From assembly GCA_000724175.1 (NCBI GenBank), contig JPGV01000012.1, positions 1-64,000 of the forward strand: a DNA stretch of 64,000 bases. The letters are read 5' to 3'. Source of the stretch: [Candidatus Thermochlorobacteriaceae] bacterium GBChlB (GTDB lineage Bacteria; Bacteroidota; Chlorobiia; Chlorobiales; Thermochlorobacteraceae). The notes beneath the pieces are model-generated. The model saw only the letters and a program-made list of their open reading frames with translations, ran no database searches and was not told the DNA's origin. Positions within the stretch are counted from its first letter, which is position 1. Each line of letters begins with the position of its first letter. A program made the position numbers and the translations under genes. This document shows, one piece after another, positions 28,088 to 36,466 of the stretch.

Positions 28088-29587
28088 TTACATATTATAC
28101 TTTTGGAGTAAGAGTTCAATGGCTTCAGTCGTCAAGGCGGAAAGGTCGCGTCCTGTTTCCACGCTGAGCAATTTTAATTTTTTTTCTAATACAAGGTTTT
28201 TTAGATAGTAGGTAATCTTTTTCGGTTTTTCGCCGACGTGTGGCTTTCGTCCGCGTTTTTTTTTCGGTGTTGTGATGATTGTGTCAGCCGTAGCACTTAC
28301 TGGCATCTCTTTTAGGTCGCCTGAAACTTTTTGTTCACCTTCTCTCAGCGAGGGTTTGGTCTGTTCATGTTTTGCCAGCATCAAGTAATCGGATTCATCG
28401 AAGAGTGCCTCGTGCGACTTTTTCTCCTGTCCGACACGCGCCGCAGTTTCATCGACCATTTTCCGAACTCGAATCACCCCGCTTTCTTCCGCTGTATCAT
28501 GCGCGTTTGGAAACTCTGATTTTTCAGGCGGAAGCGGACGAGACGCGGACGACGGTTTTGATTTGAGGGCATCAGCAAGCGAGAGCGCACGCTGAAAATG
28601 CTCGCTGGCTTTGGCATTGTTTTGTTGCTTGGTAAAAATCTTTCCGAGCCGCATCAGCGTTTCCGATTCACCTTGTTTGTCACCGATGTGCTTTTGCAGC
28701 TCCAACCCGCGCTGATGAAACATCAATGCCCGCTCATGGTTGCCAAGCTGCGAGAAGATATTTCCGATGCTGTTGAGCAAATACGCTTCGCCTTGTTTAT
28801 CGCCCGCCTCTTGCTTGTATTTCAAAACGCGCTGATAACAGTCAAGGGCTTTTTCATAGTGGCCGAAATTGTAATGAATGTTTCCCAAGCTCTGCAACGC
28901 CGCTGCTTCACCTTTTTTATCGCCGATAGAGATGCGGATTTTCAAACTCTTTTCGTAGTACTCCAAGCCGCGCTTCGGGTCGCCGAGATACGAATACACG
29001 CTTGCCAAATGATTGAGTGAATTGGCTTCACCAACACGATCTTGAATGGCGATGCGGATTTTCAGACTCTTTTCATGAAACTCCAACGCGCTTCGATAGT
29101 CTTTGATGCTTGCATAAATGCCGCCGATGTTGTTGAGCGAATTGGCTTCGCCGCGTCGGTCGCCCACGACCTGATTCAGTACAAGCGTTTTTTGGTAGCT
29201 CTCCAACGCCGATTTGTGGTTGCCTGATTTGTAGTGAATGTTTCCAAGCGTATTCAGCACGCTGATTTGCCCGCCCATATCCTCGATTTCTTCGAAGATT
29301 TGCAGCGCGCGCTGCGATTCGTTCAAGGCTTTTTCAAACTCGTTTTTTCTCCAAAGACAAAATCCACGACTGCGCAGCGCCTCAGCTATCCCTTTGGCAT
29401 AACCAACTCGCTTCGCTTCCTTCAACGCCTCGTCAGCCCACTGCATTGCCGTGTGAGCATCGCCGAAACGCAACTCCCATGCCGCATGGTTCAAGGCATC
29501 AACGCGCTCTTCGCTCGTCGCCGCAATTTTCAGCGATGCCTCTAATTCTTTGATAATGGCGTTTATCATATTCGTTGGCTGTTGCAC
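28088..29587 (-). CDS. TPR protein with AT-hook and ribbon-helix-helix-like C-terminus
   Basis: 499 residues, no signal peptide. Residues about 15-335 hold seven to eight 40-residue tetratricopeptide repeats of the NSLNNIGxIY...ALEFxEKSLKIR type (protein-binding, LGN/Rapsyn-like). A disordered linker follows. At 441-450 is PKKKRGRKPH, an AT-hook core (RGRKP) that fits the minor groove of AT-rich DNA. Residues 456-499 (KITYYL, then LVLEKKLKLLSVETGRD and LSALTTEAIELLL) have the strand-helix-helix layout of CopG/ParD-type ribbon-helix-helix DNA-binding domains. So it may link a protein partner to DNA. It is followed closely by the small membrane and pentapeptide genes. The DNA-binding part is my inference. 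Confidence 0.85.
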   Translation of the reverse strand: MQQPTNMINAIIKELEASLKIAATSEERVDALNHAAWELRFGDAHTAMQWADEALKEAKRVGYAKGIAEALRSRGFCLWRKNEFEKALNESQRALQIFEEIEDMGGQISVLNTLGNIHYKSGNHKSALESYQKTLVLNQVVGDRRGEANSLNNIGGIYASIKDYRSALEFHEKSLKIRIAIQDRVGEANSLNHLASVYSYLGDPKRGLEYYEKSLKIRISIGDKKGEAAALQSLGNIHYNFGHYEKALDCYQRVLKYKQEAGDKQGEAYLLNSIGNIFSQLGNHERALMFHQRGLELQKHIGDKQGESETLMRLGKIFTKQQNNAKASEHFQRALSLADALKSKPSSASRPLPPEKSEFPNAHDTAEESGVIRVRKMVDETAARVGQEKKSHEALFDESDYLMLAKHEQTKPSLREGEQKVSGDLKEMPVSATADTIITTPKKKRGRKPHVGEKPKKITYYLKNLVLEKKLKLLSVETGRDLSALTTEAIELLLQKYNM

Positions 29588-29641
29588 ATCACATTTTGCT
29601 GGTAATTAACAACACAACAGTATGCCAGCATAGCCCAAATT

Positions 29642-29682
29642 AAAAACTCTATGAACAGACTCATAACGTCAGCGGAGTTTTT
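29642..29682 (-). terminator. Putative terminator after the comEC/lipoprotein operon
   Basis: AAAAACTC pairs with GAGTTTTT across a 25-base loop that holds a small ATGA/TCAT hairpin. On the minus strand it ends in TTTTTAATTT. It lies just after the lipoprotein stop codon and before the TPR gene. The long loop makes this only moderately certain. Confidence 0.5.
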
Positions 29683-29691
29683 AACGAATTT

Positions 29692-30648
29692 TTAACGCGA
29701 TATGCCTGATGCCGTTACAGCGCGTTGTTCCGTCGTATACTTTCTCGATTTGAGCATTAGTCTGCGACCGTCTTGCCGCTCGGCTTTCACCAAGATATTC
29801 GGCGCATTTTTCTCGAGCCAATACACGCCGCTCGTCATGCCGTTTTGCTCCGCTACAATTTTCCAGCACTCAATGTTTCCCATAGCGGTTTGCACGACTG
29901 CCAATGAGTCGACCTTAAAGTCTGTCGGTATGATTTCAGGCGGTAGGGTGTTCGGAGAAACTTGGGAATGCAATGTCTCGCGCAGAAATTCTTGTCCCTG
30001 CTTGAAGTTCAGGCTTCGCAGCGAGAGCGGGAGTTGGTCATCGAGAAAGACATCTCGCGGCAGGTCATGTTCGCCATCGCCTATCGTGCCTTCCGACGCA
30101 TGAAAATACAGTTTCGACCGCCCGACTAATCGTCGAAAAATTTTACTTGTTATTCCCAACTCATCGTGCCACATCGCGACATACTTTACCAGTTTCACCG
30201 GTTCACTCTGCAAGACCGATACGGTCGATGAGACTTGCGTTGGGAATCCGCCCGTCTGAATCCGCGCCGCTGTGTGCTGCACAATGACCGCAAACGCACC
30301 TGACTGCGTCGTGTCTGCCGCCATTGTATGCGATTCTCGATTGTAAAATTTTCGTGAAGTATGTCGCGTTTCCGTGTAGGCACTTGCATCGTCGCCCGTC
30401 GCAGGCAGCACATCGTATTCAGCAATTTCGGCAACACCGCTTTTCCAAAAGTTTGCCCACTCCGAGTTCAGCAATTCGTTGCCGGTTCGCACCGAAGGCT
30501 CTGACGACGCTTTTGTTGATGTTTTCGGCGACGCTTGGTCGAGTCGGTCTGAGACAGCTTTCGGCGGTTTCCCATCGCACCCCGTCAACACAAGTGTGTA
30601 GAGGAGGCAAGCTAATTTGAACAAGCTACTCAATGACGAGTTGACCAT
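29692..30648 (-). CDS. Putative lipoprotein, unknown function
   Basis: 318 residues from ATG 30648, chosen because it gives a signal peptide and lipobox ending at Cys24 (LVLTGC). The frame opens 69 bp further upstream without such a signal. A Ser/Thr-rich linker follows, then a beta-rich domain of about 260 residues that looks like the DUF3108-type or LolA-like envelope fold, with segments such as VQTAMGNIECWKIVAEQNG and a C-terminal VKAERQDGRRLMLKSR block. I cannot name the family with certainty. Its start overlaps the comEC stop by 23 bp, so it is translationally linked to comEC. Confidence 0.7.
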   Translation of the reverse strand: MVNSSLSSLFKLACLLYTLVLTGCDGKPPKAVSDRLDQASPKTSTKASSEPSVRTGNELLNSEWANFWKSGVAEIAEYDVLPATGDDASAYTETRHTSRKFYNRESHTMAADTTQSGAFAVIVQHTAARIQTGGFPTQVSSTVSVLQSEPVKLVKYVAMWHDELGITSKIFRRLVGRSKLYFHASEGTIGDGEHDLPRDVFLDDQLPLSLRSLNFKQGQEFLRETLHSQVSPNTLPPEIIPTDFKVDSLAVVQTAMGNIECWKIVAEQNGMTSGVYWLEKNAPNILVKAERQDGRRLMLKSRKYTTEQRAVTASGISR

Positions 30649-32839
30649 CTCGTTCCGTTGTTTTAAGGCGTGGTTCAGTTGAGGCATACCGATAAAATTT
30701 CTTTTTCTCAAAAGCATTCATCCAGCTACTTAGTTCCGCCACACAGCAACTTGGGTTTGCATAGTCCAGCCATTGGCTCAACAGTGCCTTCTCTTTCTCG
30801 CCGAATTTTCTCAGCTGAATCAACGCAACATCACACTTAAAGAACGGCGACAGCTTTAAATCCGACACCCGTTGCGCGCATAATAGACGCTTTGATTTCG
30901 TCATGATTTTCAAGAGATATGGTGTTGGACGATAACAAATCATCGTGCGCAGTTTTAATACGCTGTCCTTCCGCAAAAAAGTTTGAGCAGCATTTATGGC
31001 ATTCACGAGTCCTGTTTTGCTTGAAAATTGCACCGCCGCCGCCAGCGAGTCGGCTTTAAATAAAGCACGTTGTTTGTTAATTCTTGACCATTGTTTTTCC
31101 GATGTTCCCGCATCAATGAGAATTGACTCAGTTGTTGTTTTGCAAATGACCGCATTGCCGCGCCCGATGGCGCTAAACATAATGATTGGCTGCGGCGCCT
31201 TGTCCCACAAGCCTTTCCAGATGACGATATTGACCGCAACCAGCGCGGCAATCAGCCAACGCACATCTCTTTTCGGCTCGGTCAATTTTAGGACTGCAAT
31301 TGTTGTTAAGAAAAATGCAACGATGCCGAAAGCTGATAATTGAAATTCAACGCTTGCAAATGGAACTTTGCTAAACCATTCTGTAATTCCGATTGACCAG
31401 TGAATTAAATAAAACGCGCACAGTGCATAATAGGTTGAAATTCCGATGCCGAGCGACTCAAAGAGAATTGCGGGAATCATTGAAAGCACGGCAAGCGATG
31501 TCATATCAACAATGACGAGATTAGCGAAAAGCCCCAACATCGGCACGCTTCCAAACATGAATGCAATGAAGGGCGTCGTGCCAATTGTCGCCGCAATTGT
31601 AAGCGAGAGTGCATTCCAAAAAAATTTGCCAACGCCAGTGATGACGTCTAATACTGGGTTCTTCTTTTCAGGATCGTAGAGCGCCGAGAGTCGCGGATAA
31701 ATCAGTATAATCGCGGCGACAGCGCCGTTGGTCAAGTGAAAACTTAAGCTAAACAGCTCTCTCGGATTCCATATCAACATCATTGCTGCAGCGGCGCCGA
31801 GCGTATTGAGCGACAGTGATTTTCGTTCCATAAGCACTGCAAACTCGAACAGAATTGCCATTATCACTGCTCGCTTAACTGGCGGCGTGTTTCCCGTCAT
31901 TTGACTGTATAACACCAGCGCGAATACGGTAAGGAAAAACCGCAACCATTTTGCCCAAACGGTTGTATTTAGTCGCTTCAACAGAACGTTTAAGATGAAC
32001 GCAATCAGGCTGATGTGCAATCCCGAAATGGCAAGCACGTGCATCGTTCCTGTTTTCTGAAACGCCATGCGCACGTCGTCGGAGATGCCGCTTCGGTCGC
32101 CCAGCAACAGCCCTTTGATGAAACTTTGTTCGTCGCCGTCTTTAATCAGTCGTTCAATGCTTTTTTTGACAGCGGCATAGGCGGGCAAGACAAACGTATC
32201 GTAATAAAAATTTTCTTCACGCTCGTCGGTATGTTTTACGCTTGCTTCGCCTGTCGCGCTCAGCAGCGCGTAAATCTCTTGTTGTTCTAAAAACTCGCGA
32301 TAATTGAACTCGCCTTTATTTCTGGCGGTCGGCGGCAATGTCAGCCTCCCATTCACCCAGCATTTATCGCCGATAGTCAGATTTATTTTTTCTTTGTCTT
32401 TTAAGTTTATGCGTATGCGCACGTTGCCCGAAATCGTTAGTGTATCGATTTTATCTTTGGTCGATAAAATGATTTTTTCAACGCTTGCCGTCCACTGCAC
32501 TCGATTGTCTTTTTGAGACGGTTCGGTTTTAACGACGACTTTGATGGGCGCTTTCTCATTTACGAACATCAGCACAGAATTTGGCGGAACAAAGTGAACC
32601 GTCGACGCTGTGTATGCGGCGAATGCAAGTATGACTGCCAACGGATAACCTGCGGTCCAAAGCGTCGATGCAAGTAACATTTTTCGTTTGGAAATCTCTT
32701 CGATGAGCGCAGCAGAGCCTGTTAGGGCGACAATGAGGACGGCGGCAAAAAAGGTGAATGGGAAAAGTTTTGGAAGGTAGAATCCGAGCAAGATGCCCGA
32801 AACTATCAGTAAACACAAGCGAATCGCGGGGTATGCCAT
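30626..32839 (-). CDS. comEC: ComEC/Rec2-family competence membrane protein, degenerate C-terminal domain
   Basis: 737 residues. ComEC forms the inner-membrane channel for single-stranded DNA uptake in natural transformation. Visible: an N-terminal pair of membrane helices, an OB-like DUF4131 region (about 80-170), the competence domain with GLLLGDRSGI and HVLAISGLHISLI, and about ten membrane helices to around 530. From about 550 the metallo-beta-lactamase-like domain begins with IGRGNAV and ILIDAG, where families normally have VGQGDA and a following HxHxDH metal motif. Here that His/Asp motif is absent, so the proposed nuclease activity is probably lost. It is coupled upstream to the alkaline-phosphatase-superfamily gene (10-bp gap) and downstream to a lipoprotein gene. 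Confidence 0.88.
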   Translation of the reverse strand: MAYPAIRLCLLIVSGILLGFYLPKLFPFTFFAAVLIVALTGSAALIEEISKRKMLLASTLWTAGYPLAVILAFAAYTASTVHFVPPNSVLMFVNEKAPIKVVVKTEPSQKDNRVQWTASVEKIILSTKDKIDTLTISGNVRIRINLKDKEKINLTIGDKCWVNGRLTLPPTARNKGEFNYREFLEQQEIYALLSATGEASVKHTDEREENFYYDTFVLPAYAAVKKSIERLIKDGDEQSFIKGLLLGDRSGISDDVRMAFQKTGTMHVLAISGLHISLIAFILNVLLKRLNTTVWAKWLRFFLTVFALVLYSQMTGNTPPVKRAVIMAILFEFAVLMERKSLSLNTLGAAAAMMLIWNPRELFSLSFHLTNGAVAAIILIYPRLSALYDPEKKNPVLDVITGVGKFFWNALSLTIAATIGTTPFIAFMFGSVPMLGLFANLVIVDMTSLAVLSMIPAILFESLGIGISTYYALCAFYLIHWSIGITEWFSKVPFASVEFQLSAFGIVAFFLTTIAVLKLTEPKRDVRWLIAALVAVNIVIWKGLWDKAPQPIIMFSAIGRGNAVICKTTTESILIDAGTSEKQWSRINKQRALFKADSLAAAVQFSSKTGLVNAINAAQTFLRKDSVLKLRTMICYRPTPYLLKIMTKSKRLLCAQRVSDLKLSPFFKCDVALIQLRKFGEKEKALLSQWLDYANPSCCVAELSSWMNAFEKKKFYRYASTEPRLKTTERDGQLVIE

Positions 32840-32849
32840 ATTTTACTCG

Positions 32850-33776
32850 TCAGAATTTGCTCATATAGTCTAAAACGCTGTTTGTAATTTGGTCAATAGA
32901 AGATACGGAAAGAAAGTCATCTGCGTGGCGCCCGATGGCGAGCAACGGCACGGGATTTCGCGTGTGTCGGTCATTTGAATCGTCTTCAAAATTTCCGTGG
33001 TCGCTGGTGAGCAGAAGTACCGTTTCTTCGTTGAGGTTTTCAATCGCCGCCGATAGAAACATGTCCAACAGCTCAATAATATCTTTTTTTTCAACATCGA
33101 TTCGCTGATGACCAGCAAGGTCAGTTAAAAAAAATTCATAGAAGACTGCGTCATAGTCGCTCGTTAAATTTACTAAATGTTGCGCAGCGCGCTGGGGTGA
33201 AATGATTTTAATGTCTTTGGCTTCCTGCGTATTCCCAATGGTTTTCACCCACCAATTATTGGTGATGTCTCCCGAAACCGCTTTTTCCCGTTGAAGGTCT
33301 TTCGCGCCGCGTATTAAAATATCTTCTTCGATTGCCGCTTCAAATAAAACAGAATGTCGAATTTTTCCCGCTTGTCGAAGGTCGATTGTGGTTTTTACAT
33401 AGCGTGCGGAATAAGCGTTGGCGTAGCAGCTTTTTTTTCCAAGCGTTTTCAGCCGTCGGAAAATGTTGTTTTCTCTGAGCGATGCTCGCAGCGTTGACGG
33501 CAGATGCGGTCCGTAGTGCCGCCCAAACATTGCCGCGCCGTTTTGAGATGTGTAGATTGAAAATTGCCCTGTGCCACTTTGTCCGTCGCCGCTTATGCCA
33601 AGCGAGGCATCAATGGGAATAAATATGCGATTATGTTCGCGCAGGGTTGCCTCTTCAATAAACCATTCTCGTCCGATTTTTTTTCTCAGTTCAATCATTG
33701 GGGTTTGAGCGAAGGGATTGCTTGCGGAGCGCGGCGCGAGTCCAACGCCATCAAGAAAGATGAATACCAATTTCAT
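32850..33776 (-). CDS. Alkaline-phosphatase-superfamily metalloenzyme (phosphoglycerate-mutase-like)
   Basis: 308 residues, no signal peptide. The N-terminus KLVFIFLDGVGLAP matches the metal-binding start of the superfamily that includes phosphoglycerate mutase and phosphopentomutase. A GDGQSGTGQFSIYTSQNGA loop carries the probable nucleophile Ser/Thr, DLAGHQR supplies a His, and LLTSDHGNFED plus DRHTRNPVPLLA supply the last metal ligands. It is shorter than true phosphopentomutase or iPGM and is usually annotated only as a metalloenzyme. The ATG directly follows the lysA stop (TGAATG), so it is translated in concert with lysA. Confidence 0.75.
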   Translation of the reverse strand: MKLVFIFLDGVGLAPRSASNPFAQTPMIELRKKIGREWFIEEATLREHNRIFIPIDASLGISGDGQSGTGQFSIYTSQNGAAMFGRHYGPHLPSTLRASLRENNIFRRLKTLGKKSCYANAYSARYVKTTIDLRQAGKIRHSVLFEAAIEEDILIRGAKDLQREKAVSGDITNNWWVKTIGNTQEAKDIKIISPQRAAQHLVNLTSDYDAVFYEFFLTDLAGHQRIDVEKKDIIELLDMFLSAAIENLNEETVLLLTSDHGNFEDDSNDRHTRNPVPLLAIGRHADDFLSVSSIDQITNSVLDYMSKF

Positions 33777-35021
33777 TCATCGCTCATTTTGTATCATTTG
33801 TTCAAGTGTTTCACGTTTGCGCGCGAGCCGAACCGTTTTTCCGCTCACCATCACTTCCGCCGCCCTTGGACGCGCGTTGTAATTGCTCGACATCACATAT
33901 CCGTATGCGCCTGCGGACATCACTGCAACATAGTCGCCTTCCTGCACGGACCCGATTTCACGGGCGCGCGCGAAAAAATCTCCTGATTCACACACAGGGC
34001 CGACAATATCCGCCGTTATTTTTCCTGCTTTTTTCTTAATCGGCAAAATTTCATGATACGAGCCGTAGAGTGCTGGACGAATTAAATCGTTCATTGCCGC
34101 ATCTACAATCACAAATTTTTTGCCGTTCTCATTTTGTTTGATATACAGCGTTTTGCTAACAATAACCGATGCGTTTGCGACCATAAATCGCCCCGGTTCA
34201 AACAAAATTTTCGCGTCAATGTTTTTCAAAAGCGGCACAAGCATTTTGGCAAATTCTTCAATCGGCGTCTCCTGCTCGCCAATGTGATACGGAACGGGAA
34301 ACCCGCCACCGATGTCGAAATGCGTTATCTCAATCCCCAGTTTTTCCGCCAGCGATTTTACTTCTAATAGTTTCAGTGTTGCATCGTAGTAGTATTTGGG
34401 GTTGGATATTTTCGAGCCGATGTGCATTTCCAATCCCGACACGGTGATGAACTTCATTTTTTTCACTGCAAGGAGCGTTTTTTCCATCAGCCGTTCATCA
34501 ATGCCGAATTTCTCGTCGGCGTTTCCAGTGCTGATATATGGGTGGGTTTCAGCGGTGATGTTCGGCGTTACGCGAATGCCCACAGAAGCCTGTATTTTCA
34601 GGCGTCGAGCGACTTTTTCAATTAACTTCAACTCTGAAAGCGACTCTGCTTTAATCATCAAAATTTTTTGACGAAGCGCATACTCAATCTCCGCTTCCGT
34701 TTTTCCGACGCCCGCCATGATAATTTTTTGCGGCGAGGCGCCTGCGTTCAACGCGCGATACAATTCGCCCTCCGAATTGACATCGAGACCGCTTCCCGCA
34801 TCGACGAGCGTGCGAATGACAGACAAGTTGTAGTTCGCTTTGACAGAGTAACAGGTTAGATGATTGAGAGCAGCAAACGCCTTCTCGAAGCGGTGATATT
34901 GTTCGAGAAGGCTTTGTTTGCTGGTAACAAACAGCGGTGTTCCAAACTTTTTGGCGAGTTCTAAGAGCGAGACGCTTTCACAAAAGAGAAGAGAGTTTTT
35001 GTAATAAAAAAAAGTATCCAC
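33777..35021 (-). CDS. lysA: Diaminopimelate decarboxylase
   Basis: 414 residues. It is a PLP enzyme making lysine from meso-diaminopimelate. PLP Lys61 is in CYSVKANYN. HIGSKI, the GGGFPVPY glycine loop, EPGRFMVANA and CESGDFFA all match the fold-III alanine-racemase/decarboxylase family. Near-complete match in length. It lies 21 bp after the AT-hook gene and abuts the next gene with no gap. Other lysine genes are absent from the window. Confidence 0.95.
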   Translation of the reverse strand: MDTFFYYKNSLLFCESVSLLELAKKFGTPLFVTSKQSLLEQYHRFEKAFAALNHLTCYSVKANYNLSVIRTLVDAGSGLDVNSEGELYRALNAGASPQKIIMAGVGKTEAEIEYALRQKILMIKAESLSELKLIEKVARRLKIQASVGIRVTPNITAETHPYISTGNADEKFGIDERLMEKTLLAVKKMKFITVSGLEMHIGSKISNPKYYYDATLKLLEVKSLAEKLGIEITHFDIGGGFPVPYHIGEQETPIEEFAKMLVPLLKNIDAKILFEPGRFMVANASVIVSKTLYIKQNENGKKFVIVDAAMNDLIRPALYGSYHEILPIKKKAGKITADIVGPVCESGDFFARAREIGSVQEGDYVAVMSAGAYGYVMSSNYNARPRAAEVMVSGKTVRLARKRETLEQMIQNER

Positions 35022-35042
35022 AGCGTCGCGCCCTGATTTTCC

Positions 35043-35768
35043 TTAAAGACTTTTCAGCAAATTCGCCAACTCATCTTGACCTGCGGCGGTCAACTCAATT
35101 TGACTTTTCGAGACTCTTTTGATGGTTTCTTCTTGGCGCGACAAATTTCCCGGAAAATTATTGTCGTAGACACCGAACCGTTTACATTCTTCTCGAACCG
35201 CTTTGAGGTCAGCGATGAATTGCCCTGTTGCAATCGCGCCTGCAAAACAGCTAAGCAACATTACACGCACTTGCGCTTGCGACTTTTTATCGGTGCCGAG
35301 CGATTCATAAACAGGCATCACGCTTTCCTCGCCTATCGCGAAGAGTTTGAGGACAGTGTTTTCAGCGATACCATTTCTTGTCAGGAAGTCGCTCACGTTG
35401 TTCAGCGACGGCGCTGCCTTTACGGTTGGGATAGGTTCGGCTTTTGGCGGTCTGCCGCGTCGTCCTGTTTTGGGTCGTCCAAATGCGGTTGCCTGAGCTT
35501 TTGGCGGCCTGCCGCGTCGTCCTGCTGTTTTTAACACGACGTCTGTGTTTTTTTTTCTGCCCGGCGGTCTGCCTCTGCGTTTTTGCGTGGGCATTTCGAG
35601 TTCGCCATTAGCAACTGCCGACCCTGCGGTTGATCTCAGCGTTGCACCGCCCGTCATTGCATCTTCGAAGAGCATTTTCAAAACTACTTCTCGGTCTTGA
35701 CCGTCGAATTTATCGGCGATTTTTTTGATGCCATCCAAGTGAGGTAGAATTTTTGAATAATCTCTCAT
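35043..35768 (-). CDS. Triple AT-hook protein, unknown function
   Basis: 241 residues, no signal peptide. An N-terminal helical segment (1-40) is followed by three near-identical AT-hooks: RRGRPPGRK (64-72), RRGRPPK (84-90) and RRGRPPK (103-109), plus a partial FGRPK unit, each set in basic linker. These bind the minor groove of AT-rich DNA as in HMGA proteins. Residues 120-241 form an unrecognised helical domain whose end (IELTAAGQDELANLL) resembles a winged-helix dimerisation tail. It heads the lysA-comEC run and has a very AT-rich promoter region, so it could be an architectural or autoregulatory DNA-binding protein. Function unproven. Confidence 0.85.
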   Translation of the reverse strand: MRDYSKILPHLDGIKKIADKFDGQDREVVLKMLFEDAMTGGATLRSTAGSAVANGELEMPTQKRRGRPPGRKKNTDVVLKTAGRRGRPPKAQATAFGRPKTGRRGRPPKAEPIPTVKAAPSLNNVSDFLTRNGIAENTVLKLFAIGEESVMPVYESLGTDKKSQAQVRVMLLSCFAGAIATGQFIADLKAVREECKRFGVYDNNFPGNLSRQEETIKRVSKSQIELTAAGQDELANLLKSL

Positions 35769-35849
35769 TTTTCTTTTCTTTAAGTTGATATTGCAGCGAT
35801 GAACGAAGCTAATACTTTTTTTATTAAATCAAAAATTTTTTATTAAAAA
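35769..35849. promoter_or_regulatory. AT-rich divergent promoter region with phased direct repeat
   Basis: 81 bp between the AT-hook gene and the KdsC-like gene. The 12-bp sequence TTTTTTATTAAA occurs twice (35817-35828 and 35836-35847) with 19-bp period, about two helical turns. Long A/T tracts suit binding by the adjacent triple AT-hook protein. I could not assign -33/-7 elements confidently. Confidence 0.6.
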
Positions 35850-36374
35850 ATGAAAAAATCCCTTTCGCTTGCCGCCTTAAAGACGCGCGCCTTGAATGTA
35901 AAGCTCGTTTTAACCGATAACGATGGCGTTTTAACTGACACAGGCGTTTATTATTCGGAGCGCGGCGAGGAACTCAAGCGGTTTTCCATACGCGACGGCA
36001 TGGGCGTCGAGCGACTTCGAAAAGCAGGCGTTGAAACCGCCATCATTACGGGCGAAAATTCCGGCAGCGTCAAAAAGCGCTCCGAGAAACTCAATATGCC
36101 GTTTCTTTATCTGGGCGTCTCGAATAAACTCGCACAACTGGACGCCATTCTCGCAGAAACCCACTTGACCATTGAGCAACTGGCTTATATTGGCGATGAT
36201 GTCAACGATGTGAAGATCATGCAGGCGATTGGAAAAGTTAGCTTGACCGCTTGCCCATCGGACGCTATGCCAGAGGCTCGAGCGGCAGCGCACTATCGCT
36301 GCAAGGCGCGCGGCGGGAACGGCGCGTTCCGCGATTTCGCCGAGTGGATTTTACGCCTGCGCGGCGCCCGCTAA
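35850..36374 (+). CDS. KdsC-like HAD phosphatase (C0 type)
   Basis: 174 residues. It is a cap-less HAD phosphatase of the KdsC family, in which tetramer contacts act as a lid. Motif I is TDNDGVLTD with Asp23 and Asp25, motif II ends in ITGENS, and motif IV is YIGDDVNDVKIM. The length equals KdsC. It could hydrolyse KDO-8-phosphate, but the NeuB-like gene next to it suggests a nonulosonic-acid 9-phosphate instead, as in Bacteroides KDN 9-phosphate phosphatase. The family is certain, the substrate is inferred. Confidence 0.88.
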   Translation: MKKSLSLAALKTRALNVKLVLTDNDGVLTDTGVYYSERGEELKRFSIRDGMGVERLRKAGVETAIITGENSGSVKKRSEKLNMPFLYLGVSNKLAQLDAILAETHLTIEQLAYIGDDVNDVKIMQAIGKVSLTACPSDAMPEARAAAHYRCKARGGNGAFRDFAEWILRLRGAR

Positions 36375-36466
36375 CAGATGCAACGTTTTGACATAAAAGC
36401 CGTAACTTCCAGACCAATCTCATTTATGCGAGAACTTGATTTTCAAATTACCTAACAACAAAACTC

